DNA of 64,000 nucleotides from an uncultured Clostridia bacterium (lineage in GTDB: Bacteria > Bacillota > Clostridia > Lachnospirales > Anaerotignaceae), in NCBI GenBank assembly GCA_945868505.1, contig CAMBLO010000005.1:1-64000 (forward strand). Reading direction: 5' to 3'. This document shows, piece by piece, positions 17,077 through 26,352 of the stretch; position 1 is the first letter of the stretch, and the number at the start of each line of letters is the position of its first letter. The notes beneath the pieces were generated by a model. That model saw only the letters and a program-made list of their open reading frames with translations, did not search any database and was not told the origin of the DNA. Position numbers and translations under genes: made by a program.

Positions 17077-17345
17077 AAAGCGGAGAAAACCACAGACTGC
17101 GTTCCGGTTTGCTGCGTCTGCTTGCAGAACGCAGGAGAAAGGAACGAGGGATGGGACTTGCGGAGCAAGGACATGAGTAAGGCAAAGCCTTACGAATGGT
17201 TTTTCCGTAAAAAGCGGAGAAAACCACAGCCTGCGTTTCGGCTTGCTGCGTCTGCTTGCAGAACGCAGGAGAAAGGAACGAGGGATAGGACTTGCGGAGC
17301 AAGGGCATGAGTAAGGCCAAGGCCTTACGAATGGTTTTCCCGTAA
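17077..17345 (+). repeat. two tandem 134-bp hairpin-rich repeats in the metK leader
   Basis: Copies start at 17077 and 17211 and are about 90% identical. Each has an outer pairing (GGAGAAAACCA with TGGTTTT..CCG), an inner CTGCGTT/AACGCAG-type stem, a CTTGC-GGA-GCAAG hairpin, and a final hairpin that differs in a compensated way (GTAAGGC-AAA-GCCTTAC versus GTAAGGCC-AA-GGCCTTAC). They lie between the SAM terminator and metK, so they are part of any read-through mRNA. No coding function is credible for the overlapping 62-codon ORF. Confidence 0.75.
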
Positions 17346-17425
17346 AAACAATTCAGACAAATCTCTCCTTAAAAAACTTTATTTACAGTTACTAAAAATT
17401 TGTGTAGAAAAAAGGAGAACAGAAA

Positions 17426-18604
17426 ATGAGCAGAAGATTATTCACATCCGAATCTGTTACAGAGGGGCATCCCGATAAAATCTGTGACCAGATTTCCGAC
17501 GGCGTGCTGGACGCACTGCTGGCAAAAGACCCCAATGCACGTGTAGCCTGCGAAACCTGTACAACAACAGGCGTGGTTTTCGTTATGGGCGAAATCACAA
17601 CAGACGCTTATGTAGACGTAGAAAAAATCGTCAGAGAAACACTGGAAGAAATTGGCTATACCAGAGCAAAATTCGGTTTCGACAGCGAAACCTGCTCCGT
17701 ACTGACAGCTATCCACGGTCAGTCCCCCGATATCGCTATGGGCGTTGACCACTCTCTGGAAAACAAAAACGGCGAGGACGACAGCGAATTTGATACAGGT
17801 GCCGGCGATCAGGGCATGATGTTCGGTTTCGCTTGTGATGAAACAGAAGAACTGATGCCTCTGCCTATCTCCCTGTCCCATAAGCTGACAAGAAGACTGA
17901 CAGAAGTGCGGAAAAACGGCACACTGGCATACCTGCGTCCCGATGGGAAGGCACAGGTAACCGTAGAATATATCGATGATAAGCCCGCAAGAGTGGACAC
18001 AGTAGTTGTATCCTCTCAGCATGACCCTGATGTGGAACACAGCCAGATCGAAAAAGATATCATCGAAAACGTAGTAAAGAAAGTCATCCCCGCAGAACTG
18101 CTGGATGACAAAACAAAATACTACATCAACCCCACAGGCAGATTCGTAATCGGCGGCCCTATGGGCGACTCCGGTCTGACAGGCAGAAAGATCATCGTTG
18201 ACACCTACGGCGGCTATGCAGCCCACGGCGGCGGTGCTTTTTCCGGCAAAGACCCCACAAAGGTTGACCGTTCCGCTTGCTATGCAGCAAGACACGTTGC
18301 CAAAAATATCGTTGCCAGCGGCATTGCAACCAAATGTGAAGTGCAGCTTGCTTATGCCATCGGCGTAGCGAAGCCCGTTTCCATTCTGGTAAACACATAC
18401 GGTACAGGTAAAATTTCCGACGAGGAAATCACAGAAATCGTAAACAAAAACTTCGACCTGCGTCCTGCTGCCATCATCAAAAACTTCGATCTGCGCAGAC
18501 CTATCTACAAACAGGCAGCTGCTTATGGTCACTTTGGCAGAACAGACCTTGACCTGCCTTGGGAAAAACTGGATATGGTAGACGTATTCAAGGAAAGACT
18601 GTAA
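17426..18604 (+). CDS. metK: S-adenosylmethionine synthetase
   Basis: MetK makes SAM from methionine and ATP. The 392-residue protein begins [20 protein letters not shown] and contains [12 protein letters not shown], the P-loop-like [16 protein letters not shown], and a C-terminal [16 protein letters not shown]. Length is standard. It is preceded by a SAM-I riboswitch and terminator, so it is expected to be shut off by its own product. The ~490-nt leader is unusually long because it contains two hairpin repeats. Shine-Dalgarno AAAGGAGAA. Confidence 0.97.
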   Translation: MSRRLFTSESVTEGHPDKICDQISDGVLDALLAKDPNARVACETCTTTGVVFVMGEITTDAYVDVEKIVRETLEEIGYTRAKFGFDSETCSVLTAIHGQSPDIAMGVDHSLENKNGEDDSEFDTGAGDQGMMFGFACDETEELMPLPISLSHKLTRRLTEVRKNGTLAYLRPDGKAQVTVEYIDDKPARVDTVVVSSQHDPDVEHSQIEKDIIENVVKKVIPAELLDDKTKYYINPTGRFVIGGPMGDSGLTGRKIIVDTYGGYAAHGGGAFSGKDPTKVDRSACYAARHVAKNIVASGIATKCEVQLAYAIGVAKPVSILVNTYGTGKISDEEITEIVNKNFDLRPAAIIKNFDLRRPIYKQAAAYGHFGRTDLDLPWEKLDMVDVFKERL

Positions 18605-18618
18605 TTTTTGAAAAATCA

Positions 18619-18657
18619 CAGAGCCCTGAACCTTTTTGGTTTGGGGCTTTCTTTTTT
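18619..18657 (+). terminator. Rho-independent terminator
   Basis: AGCCCTGAACC pairs with GGTTTGGGGCT around a T loop, followed by TTCTTTTTTT, just after metK. Confidence 0.85.
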
Positions 18658-18724
18658 TGTCCATGCACCGGAACCTGCTTCTTGGGATATATTGAAAATA
18701 ACAAATTCCCGAGGAGGGAAGGGC

Positions 18725-18967
18725 ATGGATAGATGGAAAAATATCACGGAAATCCCCGTGGAACAGCCCTGCTTCGTGCAGGAGGTGCAGGGGGAATGTC
18801 GTTTGCGTTTGTTTGATCTGGGATTTTTCCGAGGCAGCCGGGTCTTGCCGATGTATGAATGTGCAGGCGGCGGTACGCGGGTGTATCGGGTGAAGGATAC
18901 CTTGATTGCCCTCAGAAATACCGATGCGGAGCGGATTGCTGTGGAGGAGGCGAGGCGGGATGGCTGA
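18725..18967 (+). CDS. feoA: ferrous iron transport protein A
   Basis: The 80-residue protein has an SH3-like FeoA fold: EVQGECRLRLFDLGFFRGSRVLPMYE and DTLIALRNTDAERIAV. It is thought to assist FeoB. ATG at 18725 follows GAGGAGGGAAG; the track ORF starts much earlier without a ribosome site. It overlaps feoB by 8 bp. Because feoB is interrupted downstream, this FeoA may now lack its partner. Confidence 0.85.
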   Translation: MDRWKNITEIPVEQPCFVQEVQGECRLRLFDLGFFRGSRVLPMYECAGGGTRVYRVKDTLIALRNTDAERIAVEEARRDG

Positions 18968-20012
18968 GCAGAAACGACTGTGTATCGCCTTAGCGGGAAA
19001 CCCCAATACGGGAAAAAGCACCGTTTTTAATGCCCTGACGGGCTTGAAGCAGCATACAGGCAACTGGTCGGGGAAAACGGTAGGCAATGCCGTGGGGGAA
19101 TTTTCTCTGGGAAAATGGGAGGTAGAGTTGTATGACCTGCCGGGGATTTATTCCCTTTTTTCCGATTGTGCCGAGGAGTGCGCCGCCAAGGATTTTATCT
19201 GCTATGAAAACCCCGATATCGTCATTGTCATTCTGGACGCCACTTCCTTGGAGCGCAACCTGCCCTTGGGCTTGCAGATTATGGAACTGACGGACAACGT
19301 TATCTTTTGCTTGAACCTGACCGATGAAGCCAAAAAAAAGGGGATTTCTGTTGATAAAGCACGTTTGGATGAATTGACGGGCATTCCCGTTGTGGAAATG
19401 GCGGCAAGGCAGGGAATTGGATTGGCGGAACTGAAGGAGCTGCTGCTGGATGTGGCGGAGGGGCGGCGGCATATCTACCCCAAAGGACTGGATTGGGATA
19501 GCTTTGCCCCGGAAACGGAAGAGGGCTACCAAACGGCGGCATTTCAGGAAAATCGTTCCCTTGCTTTTCTGGAACGCTCCAAGGAAATCTGCGCCGAAGT
19601 GGTGCGAAAAAAAGAAGAACGGGACAGCCATACGGAACGCATCGACAAAATCATACTTTCCCCTAAAACGGGCATCCCCATCATGCTGCTGCTGTTGGGC
19701 GGGGTGTTTTGGATTACGGTGGCGGGGGCAAATGTGCCCTCCGATTTTTTGATGCAGTGGTTCAGCCAGTGCGGGGAAGTGATGCGAAGGGGGCTGGTTT
19801 CTCTGGATACCCCCCTTTGGCTGGAAAGCCTGCTGATGGATGGGGTCTGGCTGACGGTCAGCTGGGTGGTGGCTGTGATGCTGCCCCCCATGGCAATCTT
19901 TTTCCCCTTGTTTACCCTGTTGGAGGATTTTGGGCTGCTGCCCCGCATCGCCTTCAATCTGGACGGCTTGTTTCAGAAGGCGGGCGCCCATGGCAAACAG
20001 GCGCTGACCATG
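18960..20012 (+). pseudogene. feoB: FeoB Fe(II) transporter, 5' part (gene interrupted by element B)
   Basis: Residues 1-351 are a normal FeoB: G1 GNPNTGKST (13-21), G3 DLPGIYSLF, G4-like NLTD, then the start of the membrane domain (IPIMLLLLGGVFWITV, MAIFFPLFTLLEDFGLLPRIAF). Homology stops at ...GKQALTM. The frame then runs through 63 element-encoded codons to a stop at 20201. The missing remainder, starting CMGFGCNAAGVTAC, is intact at 25420-26259. Joining the two at the shared ATG recreates a full FeoB of about 630 residues. As it stands, Fe(II) transport by this copy should be lost unless the element excises. Confidence 0.93.
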
Positions 20013-20202
20013 GGGGTGGGGGCTTATTTGGGTGCGAAATGCTTAGAACGGGGAGGAAACAGGCGGAACACCAAGAAAAATCAACAGAAAAGAATTGCGA
20101 AACAGGGGAAAATACGATATATTTTACATATAAAAGACTTTGTAGGATTTCTTTTTGATAAAAGAGATGAGATAAAGCAAGTGTCCGAAGGGAGGAAGTA
20201 AT

Positions 20203-21543
20203 ATGGGATTGATTAAAGCGGCATTTGGCGCTGCAGGCGGTGTTCTGGCGGATCAATGGAAAGAGTTCTTTGTGTGTGATTCCATGCCGGCCGAAGTGAT
20301 TATGATGAAGGGGTACAAAAAGGTGACCGGGCGCTCCAGCAATAAGCGAGGCGACGAAAACATTATTACCAATGGCTCCATCATTTCTGTTGCGGAAGGG
20401 CAGTGTATGATCATCACGGAGCAGGGGAAGGTTGTTGACCTCTGCGCAGAACCCGGCGAGTACAGATACGATACCTCCACAGAGCCTTCTGTATTTACAG
20501 GGAATCTGGGTGAAAGTGTGAAGGCTGTATTCCAGAATGTAGGAAAACGTTTTACCTTCGGCGGCGAAGCACCCAAGGACCAGAGAGTGTATTATTTCAA
20601 TACAAAGGAACTGACAGGGAATAAATATGGCACACCTTCACCGGTACCCTTCCGTGTGGTGGACGAAAGAGCTGCCATTGATATTGATATTTCCCTTCGC
20701 TGCTTTGGTATTTACAGCTATAAAGTGGTGAATCCACTGCTGTTCTATCAGAATGTCTGTGCCAATGTGACGGAGGTTTATACCCGTGAGGAATTGGACG
20801 AACAGCTCAAGAGCGAGCTGCTGACAGCATTGCAGCCTGCCTTTGCCAGAATTTCTGCCATGGGCATCCGTTATTCTGCCCTGCCCGGTCATACAACAGA
20901 GCTGGCAGAGGCTTTGAAAGAGGAACTTTCCGCAAAATGGAAGGATTTCCGCGGCATTGAAATGCAGAGCATTGGTATTTCCTCTGTGAAGGCCAGCGAA
21001 GAAGACGAAAAGATGATAAAGGAACTGCAGCGCAACGTTGCATTTATGGACCCTGCCCGTGGGGCTGCCCACATGGTAGGCGCCCAGGCTTCCGCCATGC
21101 AGGGTGCGGCAAACAACCCTAATGGGGCCATGATGGGCTTCATGGGCATGGGCATGGCCCAGCAGGCTGGCGGCGTGAATGCCCAGGGGCTTTACCAGAT
21201 GGCACAGCAGCAACAGCAGATGCAGATGCAGCAACAACAGATGGCACAACAGCAAGCAGCAGCACCTGCAGAGGGATGGACCTGTGCCTGCGGTGCGGTG
21301 AATACAGGCAAATTCTGCACAGAATGTGGACAGGGTAAGCCTGTGGCAGCAGAAGGCTGGACTTGCAGCTGCGGTGCGGTAAACAAAGGAAAATTCTGTT
21401 CCGAATGCGGCAGCAAAAAGCCTGCGGGAATCCCCCAGTATCGCTGTGATAAATGCGGCTGGGAGCCTGCCGACCCTACAAAGCCGCCCAAATTCTGCCC
21501 GGAATGCGGCGACCCCTTCGATGACGGAGATATCAAGGCGTAA
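20203..21543 (+). CDS. SPFH-domain protein with C-terminal zinc ribbons (YdjI-like)
   Basis: Residues about 1-290 form an SPFH/band-7 domain of the 'virion core protein'/YdjI type (WKEFFVCDSMPAEVIMMKG, DISLRCFGIYSYKVVNP, EALKEELSAKWKDFRGIEMQ). A low-complexity M/Q/G stretch with poly-Q follows, then three zinc ribbons: CACGAVNTGKFCTEC, CSCGAVNKGKFCSEC and CDKCGWEP..FCPEC. Such proteins associate with membranes, often with PspA-like stress systems. It is the first cargo gene of element B; the start, GGGAGGAAGTAATATG, lies just after the truncated feoB frame. A role in envelope stress or phage response is only inference. Confidence 0.8.
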   Translation: MGLIKAAFGAAGGVLADQWKEFFVCDSMPAEVIMMKGYKKVTGRSSNKRGDENIITNGSIISVAEGQCMIITEQGKVVDLCAEPGEYRYDTSTEPSVFTGNLGESVKAVFQNVGKRFTFGGEAPKDQRVYYFNTKELTGNKYGTPSPVPFRVVDERAAIDIDISLRCFGIYSYKVVNPLLFYQNVCANVTEVYTREELDEQLKSELLTALQPAFARISAMGIRYSALPGHTTELAEALKEELSAKWKDFRGIEMQSIGISSVKASEEDEKMIKELQRNVAFMDPARGAAHMVGAQASAMQGAANNPNGAMMGFMGMGMAQQAGGVNAQGLYQMAQQQQQMQMQQQQMAQQQAAAPAEGWTCACGAVNTGKFCTECGQGKPVAAEGWTCSCGAVNKGKFCSECGSKKPAGIPQYRCDKCGWEPADPTKPPKFCPECGDPFDDGDIKA

Positions 21544-21596
21544 TGCCTGTAAAGGACAAGGATAAGCTGTTGCACTTGAGAAGGGGAGGGAAGAAA

Positions 21597-22430
21597 ATGA
21601 AAAAACGCAGATTTTTGGCATGTTTGATGGCGGCGGCAATGACTGCTTGCGTACCTGTAACCGCAGCAGCGGCGGCAGATGAAATTCAGGTTTTTGTGGA
21701 CGGACAGAAGCTTTCCTTCGACCAGAAGCCCGTGGTGCAGAATGGCCGCACACTGGTGCCTATGCGGGCAATTTTTGAAGCGCTGGGTTCCGAAATTGAA
21801 TGGAATCAGGCGGAGAAAAAGGTCACAGCCTTTTGGGGCATCAATCGTCTGGAGCTTTCCATTGGCAGTTGTGAAATCTCCATGGGAGATGGTTCCGTAG
21901 TGACCATTGATGTACCGGCACAGGTGATGAACGGGCGAACCTTGGTGCCCTTGCGGGCAGTGTCCCAGTGCATGGGGGCAGAGGTGCTTTGGGATGGCAG
22001 CGCAAAGACCATCAACATCAACCGTCCGGCTGCCTATAACAGATTCTATCAAAATTCGGAATATTTGTTTGAATATACGGCACCGGAGGGCTTTTATGTG
22101 GCATGGGAACCGGAAGCGATGGATGGCTGTTGGCTAACCCATGAAACAGACCCTGTAAATATTGCTGTATACGGTGGGGATTTCTCCGGGGAGCTGAAGG
22201 ATTTGTTCAACTATTATTTTGAACTGGATGAGGATGCTCTGATTTATGGGGATTATATTGATGAATATTCCTTTGGTCTGGTGAGCTATCGGGATGGCTT
22301 GTATACCTTTGAGAAGCATATGCTCTACGGAGGTACGGAATATGCCATCTGTATGGACATTCCCGAGGAGCTTTGTGAAAAATATGAACCTATGATGGAG
22401 GATATTTTCAGCGGGATGATTTTTGGCTGA
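21597..22430 (+). CDS. secreted protein with copper-amine-oxidase-type stalk domain
   Basis: The 277-residue product has a signal peptide (KKRRFLACLMAAAMTACVPV, then AAAAADE) followed by a stalk domain with paired VDGQKLSFDQKPVVQNGRTL / PMRAIFEALG and MNGRTLVPLRAVSQCMGAEV blocks (about 25-140). The remaining ~135 residues, rich in aromatics, are unrecognised. Start ATG 21597 follows AAGGGGAGGG; the track's earlier ATG lies at the previous gene's stop. It probably acts at the cell surface and is co-transcribed with the SPFH gene. Confidence 0.75.
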   Translation: MKKRRFLACLMAAAMTACVPVTAAAAADEIQVFVDGQKLSFDQKPVVQNGRTLVPMRAIFEALGSEIEWNQAEKKVTAFWGINRLELSIGSCEISMGDGSVVTIDVPAQVMNGRTLVPLRAVSQCMGAEVLWDGSAKTININRPAAYNRFYQNSEYLFEYTAPEGFYVAWEPEAMDGCWLTHETDPVNIAVYGGDFSGELKDLFNYYFELDEDALIYGDYIDEYSFGLVSYRDGLYTFEKHMLYGGTEYAICMDIPEELCEKYEPMMEDIFSGMIFG

Positions 22431-22529
22431 TTCTCATAGGAAAATTGGTTTGAACCTGAGGGGGCGGCATCTGACGACCGCCCCTTTTTCATTATAATAG
22501 AATTACATAGGAAAGGGGATGGAGCAGAT

Positions 22530-23393
22530 ATGGCAAAGGGCTTCTTTGATATGCTTCTGGATGAGATATTCGATGCCGATTGGAAGGGGCATCGGGGGGA
22601 GAAGCTGACGGAGCGAGAATTGAAGCTGGTGGGGTTTTTAGGGCGAAAGGGAAAGATTCTTCGGAATATTTATCTGCCGAAGGAGAAGGGGGAAACCACG
22701 GAAATTGATGTGGTATATATCACACAAAAAGGGATTTTTGTGATTGAGAGCAAGAACTATTCGGGATGGATTTTTGGCGATGAAAAAGCGACTTACTGGA
22801 CGGCAATGCTTCCCAATAAAGAAAAGAACCGCTTTTATAATCCCATCAAGCAGAACCGTACCCATTTGAAATGGCTGGGGAAATATGTGGGGGAGGAAGT
22901 TCCTTTGTTTTCTTTGATCGTATTTTCAGAGCGATGTGAATTGAAGAAGGTTACGGTAGATAGTCCGGAGATAAAAGTCATAAAGCGGGACCGCCTGTAT
23001 GCCGCAGTCCGCAGCATTTGGGATACCGCGGAGGATAAATTAGCAGAGGAACAGGTGGATGAGATATATGGGATGCTGCAAAAGATGACGGATGTTGACC
23101 AAGCAGTCAAGGAAGCCCATGTGAAAAATATCAATGCAAAGTATAAGAAGGCAGATGCCGCTGAAACAGCTTTGCAAGAAGATGTTTCGGAACCGACAGT
23201 ACAATTACAGGAGGCAGAAGAGAGCAATATACAGAAAGCAGAGGAAGCACCTGAGCCGGGTGTGGAGGAGCTGCTTTGCCCTCGCTGCGGCAGCAAGCTT
23301 GTTTTGCGTACGGCAAAGAAGGGGACCAATGCAGGGAATCAGTTTTATGGATGCAGCAGATTTCCCAAGTGTCGCTACATTCAAAACCGGTAA
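22530..23393 (+). CDS. NERD-domain protein with topoisomerase-type zinc finger
   Basis: Residues about 20-135 form a NERD (nuclease-related) domain: GHRGEKLTERELKLVGFL, TEIDVVYITQKGIFVIESKNYSGWIFG with the E/D..E.K catalytic-type pattern, and FYNPIKQNRTHLKWL. A coiled, acidic linker follows. The C-terminus is a topoisomerase I-type zinc finger, CPRCGSKLVLRTAKKG..FYGCSRFPKCRYI. NERD proteins are predicted DNA-processing enzymes often found on mobile DNA. It ends element B's first transcription unit, followed by a terminator. Confidence 0.82.
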   Translation: MAKGFFDMLLDEIFDADWKGHRGEKLTERELKLVGFLGRKGKILRNIYLPKEKGETTEIDVVYITQKGIFVIESKNYSGWIFGDEKATYWTAMLPNKEKNRFYNPIKQNRTHLKWLGKYVGEEVPLFSLIVFSERCELKKVTVDSPEIKVIKRDRLYAAVRSIWDTAEDKLAEEQVDEIYGMLQKMTDVDQAVKEAHVKNINAKYKKADAAETALQEDVSEPTVQLQEAEESNIQKAEEAPEPGVEELLCPRCGSKLVLRTAKKGTNAGNQFYGCSRFPKCRYIQNR

Positions 23394-23519
23394 AAAATTT
23401 TTGTACCTGAAAAAGCAATACTGCTTGTACTTCAACTGCCATACCACCCTCACCAAAGGTGAAAATCCCATAAGAAACGGAACCTCACAATGAAATCCAA
23501 TCCTTTAAAAATGATGAGA

Positions 23520-23566
23520 TTGACCGCAAGCTTTCGCTTTACCGGAAGGTTTGCGGTTTTTCTATG
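23520..23566 (+). terminator. Rho-independent terminator
   Basis: GACCGCAA and TTTGCGGT pair around a long loop with an inner CTTT/AAGG pairing, followed by TTTTT. It closes the SPFH-stalk-NERD unit. Confidence 0.75.
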
Positions 23567-23651
23567 CCAATAATTGACGCATACCGTAAAAAGTGGATAT
23601 TGTTTCATCGTTCCTCTAATAGATTGATAAAAACGCAGGGAGGGGAATTCT

Positions 23652-23753
23652 ATGGCAAAATACCAAAAAATAGAGATTGTGTTGCACCCGGGACAGGTGC
23701 CTCTTTATGATTTGTTGTATGAACTATTGATGGCACAAGGACGGCAGATTTGA
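23652..23753 (+). CDS. 33-residue peptide preceding the recombinase
   Basis: MAKYQKIEIVLHPGQVPLYD continues to ..MAQGRQI and stops. The ATG follows GGGAGGGGAATTCT, a strong ribosome site. It is too short for the ORF track. Comparable tiny ORFs precede serine recombinases in clostridial elements, but no function is known to me. It lies 27 bp before the recombinase and probably shares its message. Confidence 0.6.
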   Translation: MAKYQKIEIVLHPGQVPLYDLLYELLMAQGRQI

Positions 23754-23780
23754 GGAAAAGGGGGAATCGCACTGACTCGA

Positions 23781-25409
23781 ATGGCGGCAAGTGATCTGAA
23801 AAGGAATCCATGCGCCCTCTATCTCCGCCTCTCCAAGGAGGATGAAACGGGGATGGAGAGTACATCCATTGAAACCCAACGAAAGATTTTAAGAGAATAC
23901 GCTGAAAAAAATGGATTTTTTATCTACGATGAATATGTGGATGACGGGTATACGGGGACGGATTTCAACCGTCCCGCCTTCCAGCGAATGCTGCGGGATG
24001 TGGAGAATGGCAGGATTCAAATTGTAATCACAAAAGACCTTTCTCGTTTGGGGAGAAACAGCGGCAGAATCAATGTGCTGATGGATGAATATTTTCCGGA
24101 GCATCAGGTGCGGTATATTTCCGTCAGCGAAGGGATAGACACAGCGGAACGGACGGCGGCAAACAGCATTGTAGCCCCGGTGCAGAATCTGGTGAATGAG
24201 TTGTATGCAGGGGATATTTCCAGAAAGATTCAAGCAGCTTTTGATATTAAGAGGAAAGAGGGAGCATACATCAGTGCCTTTGCTCCTTATGGATACAGAA
24301 AAGACCCGAAGAATAAAAATCATTTGTTGGTGGATGAAGCATCTGGGACAGTTGTAAAGCGTATGTTTGCCATGGCAAAGGAAGGGTATAATCCCTCGCA
24401 AATTGCGGATAGATTCAATGGCGAGGGCATCCTAACACCCTCCCAATATCGGTATCATACCAACCCACAGCTTGCAACGGAGCATTTTCGTGGCGCAACG
24501 GAATGGAAAAGCACCAATATCAATAAAATGCTGCGGAATGAAATCTACTTGGGGCATACTTTGCAGGGAAAGACCTGCAAGCCCAGTTTTAAGAGCAAAT
24601 ATTGCTATGCAAAGCCCAGAGAGGAATGGGTTGTGGTACGCAATACCCATGAGCCCCTAGTGAATGAGGAAACTTGGAACATCGTACGCAAGCGGATGCA
24701 GAGCCATACCCAGAAACGGGAAAAGGGTTTTGTGAATTTATTTTCAGGATTGGCAAAATGTGCCGACTGCGGCAAAAATATGTCCACCGCAGGCACAAGG
24801 AAGAAAGGGAGCGCTGCAAACCTGAGCTGCGGCGGCTATAAGCTAGGGGGCAGAAAATACTGCACCAACCACACCATCGACTATGATGTACTATATCAGG
24901 CAGTGCTGACGGCATTGCGGGAGCAGATGCACCTATCAGAGCAGGAAAAACAGCGGCTTTTGCAGGCTTTGCTGCAGGACGAAAAACGGCAGGAGGGCTT
25001 TCCGAAAATAGAACTGGAACGCAAAATCCAATCCATGGGTAAAAAACTGGAGCAGCTTTTTGAGGATAAATACGATGGACTCATTGGGCAGGAGCAGTTT
25101 ACCCGACTGCATCAGCGGTACACCAAAGAATTGACGGAATTGGAAGAAAAACAAAGGACTTTGAGGGAGTCACAAGGGGCGAGAAAGAATTTTGCTGGGG
25201 AAAAACAAAGACATGAGCAGCTCTGCAGACGGATAGATGCCCTTGCCGATTTACAGGCATTAGATTCGGAGCTTTTATTCAAGCTGATTGAGCGCATTGA
25301 AATCCATCAGGGGGAATATATGGAGGGAGAGAAGCGGCAGCGCATCGATATCTGGTTTCGATTTCCATGCCAGCAAAAGGCCATGGAGCTTACGTTTGCA
25401 CCCAAATAA
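23781..25409 (+). CDS. large serine recombinase (element B integrase)
   Basis: The 542-residue protein begins with the resolvase catalytic domain: CALYLRLSKEDE (nucleophile S18), VITKDLSRLGRNS, and YISVSEGIDT. The recombinase domain (about 165-270; YGYRKDPKN, GYNPSQIADRFNGEGI) is followed by the zinc-ribbon cysteines CADCGKNM and CGGYKLGGRKYC and a long coiled coil (380-480). This is the TnpX/phiC31-type large serine integrase. Its stop lies 10 bp from the right junction, and its C-terminal codons are part of the terminal inverted repeat. A CTG three codons upstream has better spacing to AAAGGGGG and could be the real start. Confidence 0.95.
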   Translation: MAASDLKRNPCALYLRLSKEDETGMESTSIETQRKILREYAEKNGFFIYDEYVDDGYTGTDFNRPAFQRMLRDVENGRIQIVITKDLSRLGRNSGRINVLMDEYFPEHQVRYISVSEGIDTAERTAANSIVAPVQNLVNELYAGDISRKIQAAFDIKRKEGAYISAFAPYGYRKDPKNKNHLLVDEASGTVVKRMFAMAKEGYNPSQIADRFNGEGILTPSQYRYHTNPQLATEHFRGATEWKSTNINKMLRNEIYLGHTLQGKTCKPSFKSKYCYAKPREEWVVVRNTHEPLVNEETWNIVRKRMQSHTQKREKGFVNLFSGLAKCADCGKNMSTAGTRKKGSAANLSCGGYKLGGRKYCTNHTIDYDVLYQAVLTALREQMHLSEQEKQRLLQALLQDEKRQEGFPKIELERKIQSMGKKLEQLFEDKYDGLIGQEQFTRLHQRYTKELTELEEKQRTLRESQGARKNFAGEKQRHEQLCRRIDALADLQALDSELLFKLIERIEIHQGEYMEGEKRQRIDIWFRFPCQQKAMELTFAPK

Positions 25410-25419
25410 AACCCCACCC

Positions 25420-26259
25420 ATGTGCATGGGCTTTGGGTGCAACGCGGCGGGGGTTACCGCCTGTCGTATCATCGAATCTCCCAGAGAACGGCTCATTGCC
25501 ATTCTGACGAATAACTTCGTGCCCTGCAACGGTCGGTTTCCCACGCTGATTTTGCTTGCCAGCTTCTTTTTTGCCGCCGGGAACCCCCTTGCCGCCGGGG
25601 GCTTTGTATTCCTGCTGATTGCCTTGGCGGTGGCGGTGACCTTGGGCGTATCCTTTCTGCTGAGCCGAACTTTGCTGAAGGGTGTTCCCTCGGCTTTTGT
25701 TTTGGAATTGCCCCCCTATCGTCGCCCGAAAATCGGGGATGTTATCGTCCGTAGCATGCTGGACAGGACGATTTTTGTGCTGGGGCGGGCGGTAACGGTC
25801 GCCATGCCTGCCGGGGCCATCATCTGGATTTGTCAGAATGTGGAGGTGGGCGGGTTTACGCTTTTGTATGGCTTGACAACCATATTGGAGCCCATCGGTT
25901 CCCTGATGGGGCTTTCGGGGGTCATTCTGGCGGCATTTTTGCTGGGCATCCCCGCCAATGAAATTGTTTTGCCCATCCTGCTGATGGTCTACAGCCAAAG
26001 CGGGATGCTGGTGGAGGCAGAGGGTATTTCACAGGCAGGGGCGATTTTGCAGGCCAACGGCTGGACCTTTGTTACGGCTATTTGTGCCATTTTGTTTTCC
26101 CTGAATCACTTTCCCTGTGCCACAACCCTGCTGACCATCCGCAAGGAAACGGGAAGCTGGCTCTGGACAGGTGTGAGCTTCCTCCTGCCCACATTGGTGG
26201 GCGTTTCCCTCTGTATTCTGGTAAATCTGCTTGCTTATATCGGGGGAATGATTTTTTGA
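25420..26259 (+). pseudogene. feoB: FeoB, 3' part (separated from its start by element B)
   Basis: From the shared ATG the frame reads MCMGFGCNAAGVTACRIIES and continues to the end of FeoB, with the conserved LTNNFVPCNGRFPTL, gate and nucleoside-recognition segments (IPANEIVLPILLMVYS, LFSLNHFPCATTLLTI) and membrane helices. It has no ribosome site of its own, so it is probably not translated as a separate protein. Sequence is otherwise undamaged, which suggests recent or reversible insertion. Confidence 0.92.
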
Positions 26260-26352
26260 AAAAAAGATTTTCATGTATGAAAATTAGTGCTATACTTTTT
26301 GGTAAAGGCGGAGAAAATCAGCCAAAACAAAAGAAGAAATGGGGGAAGCATT

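Larger units (their letters stand above)
20010..25422 (+). mobile_element. 5.4-kb serine-recombinase element inserted in feoB (element B)
   Basis: The element splits feoB at an ATG that is present at both junctions (20010-20012 and 25420-25422). Its ends are imperfect inverted repeats: left CATGGGGGTGGGGGCTTATT and then TGGGTGC; right (reverse complement) CATGGGTGGGGTTTTATT then TGGGTGC. TTATTTGGGTGC is identical in both. The last codons of a large serine recombinase form the right end. Cargo is an SPFH/zinc-ribbon protein, a secreted stalk protein, a NERD protein and a 33-residue peptide. Precise recombination at the ATG would restore feoB. Confidence 0.9.

Noticed and set aside
17122-17310. 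62-codon ORF in the metK leader
   Set aside because: Lies across two structured tandem repeats, repeats itself, and has no ribosome site.
17438-19087. 549-codon minus-strand ORF
   Set aside because: Spans antisense of metK, feoA and the start of feoB; no domain; codon-bias artefact.
18960-20201. feoB fragments as two separate functional genes or a sequencing error
   Set aside because: The break coincides with a recombinase element with inverted ends, and the two parts join exactly in frame at a shared ATG.
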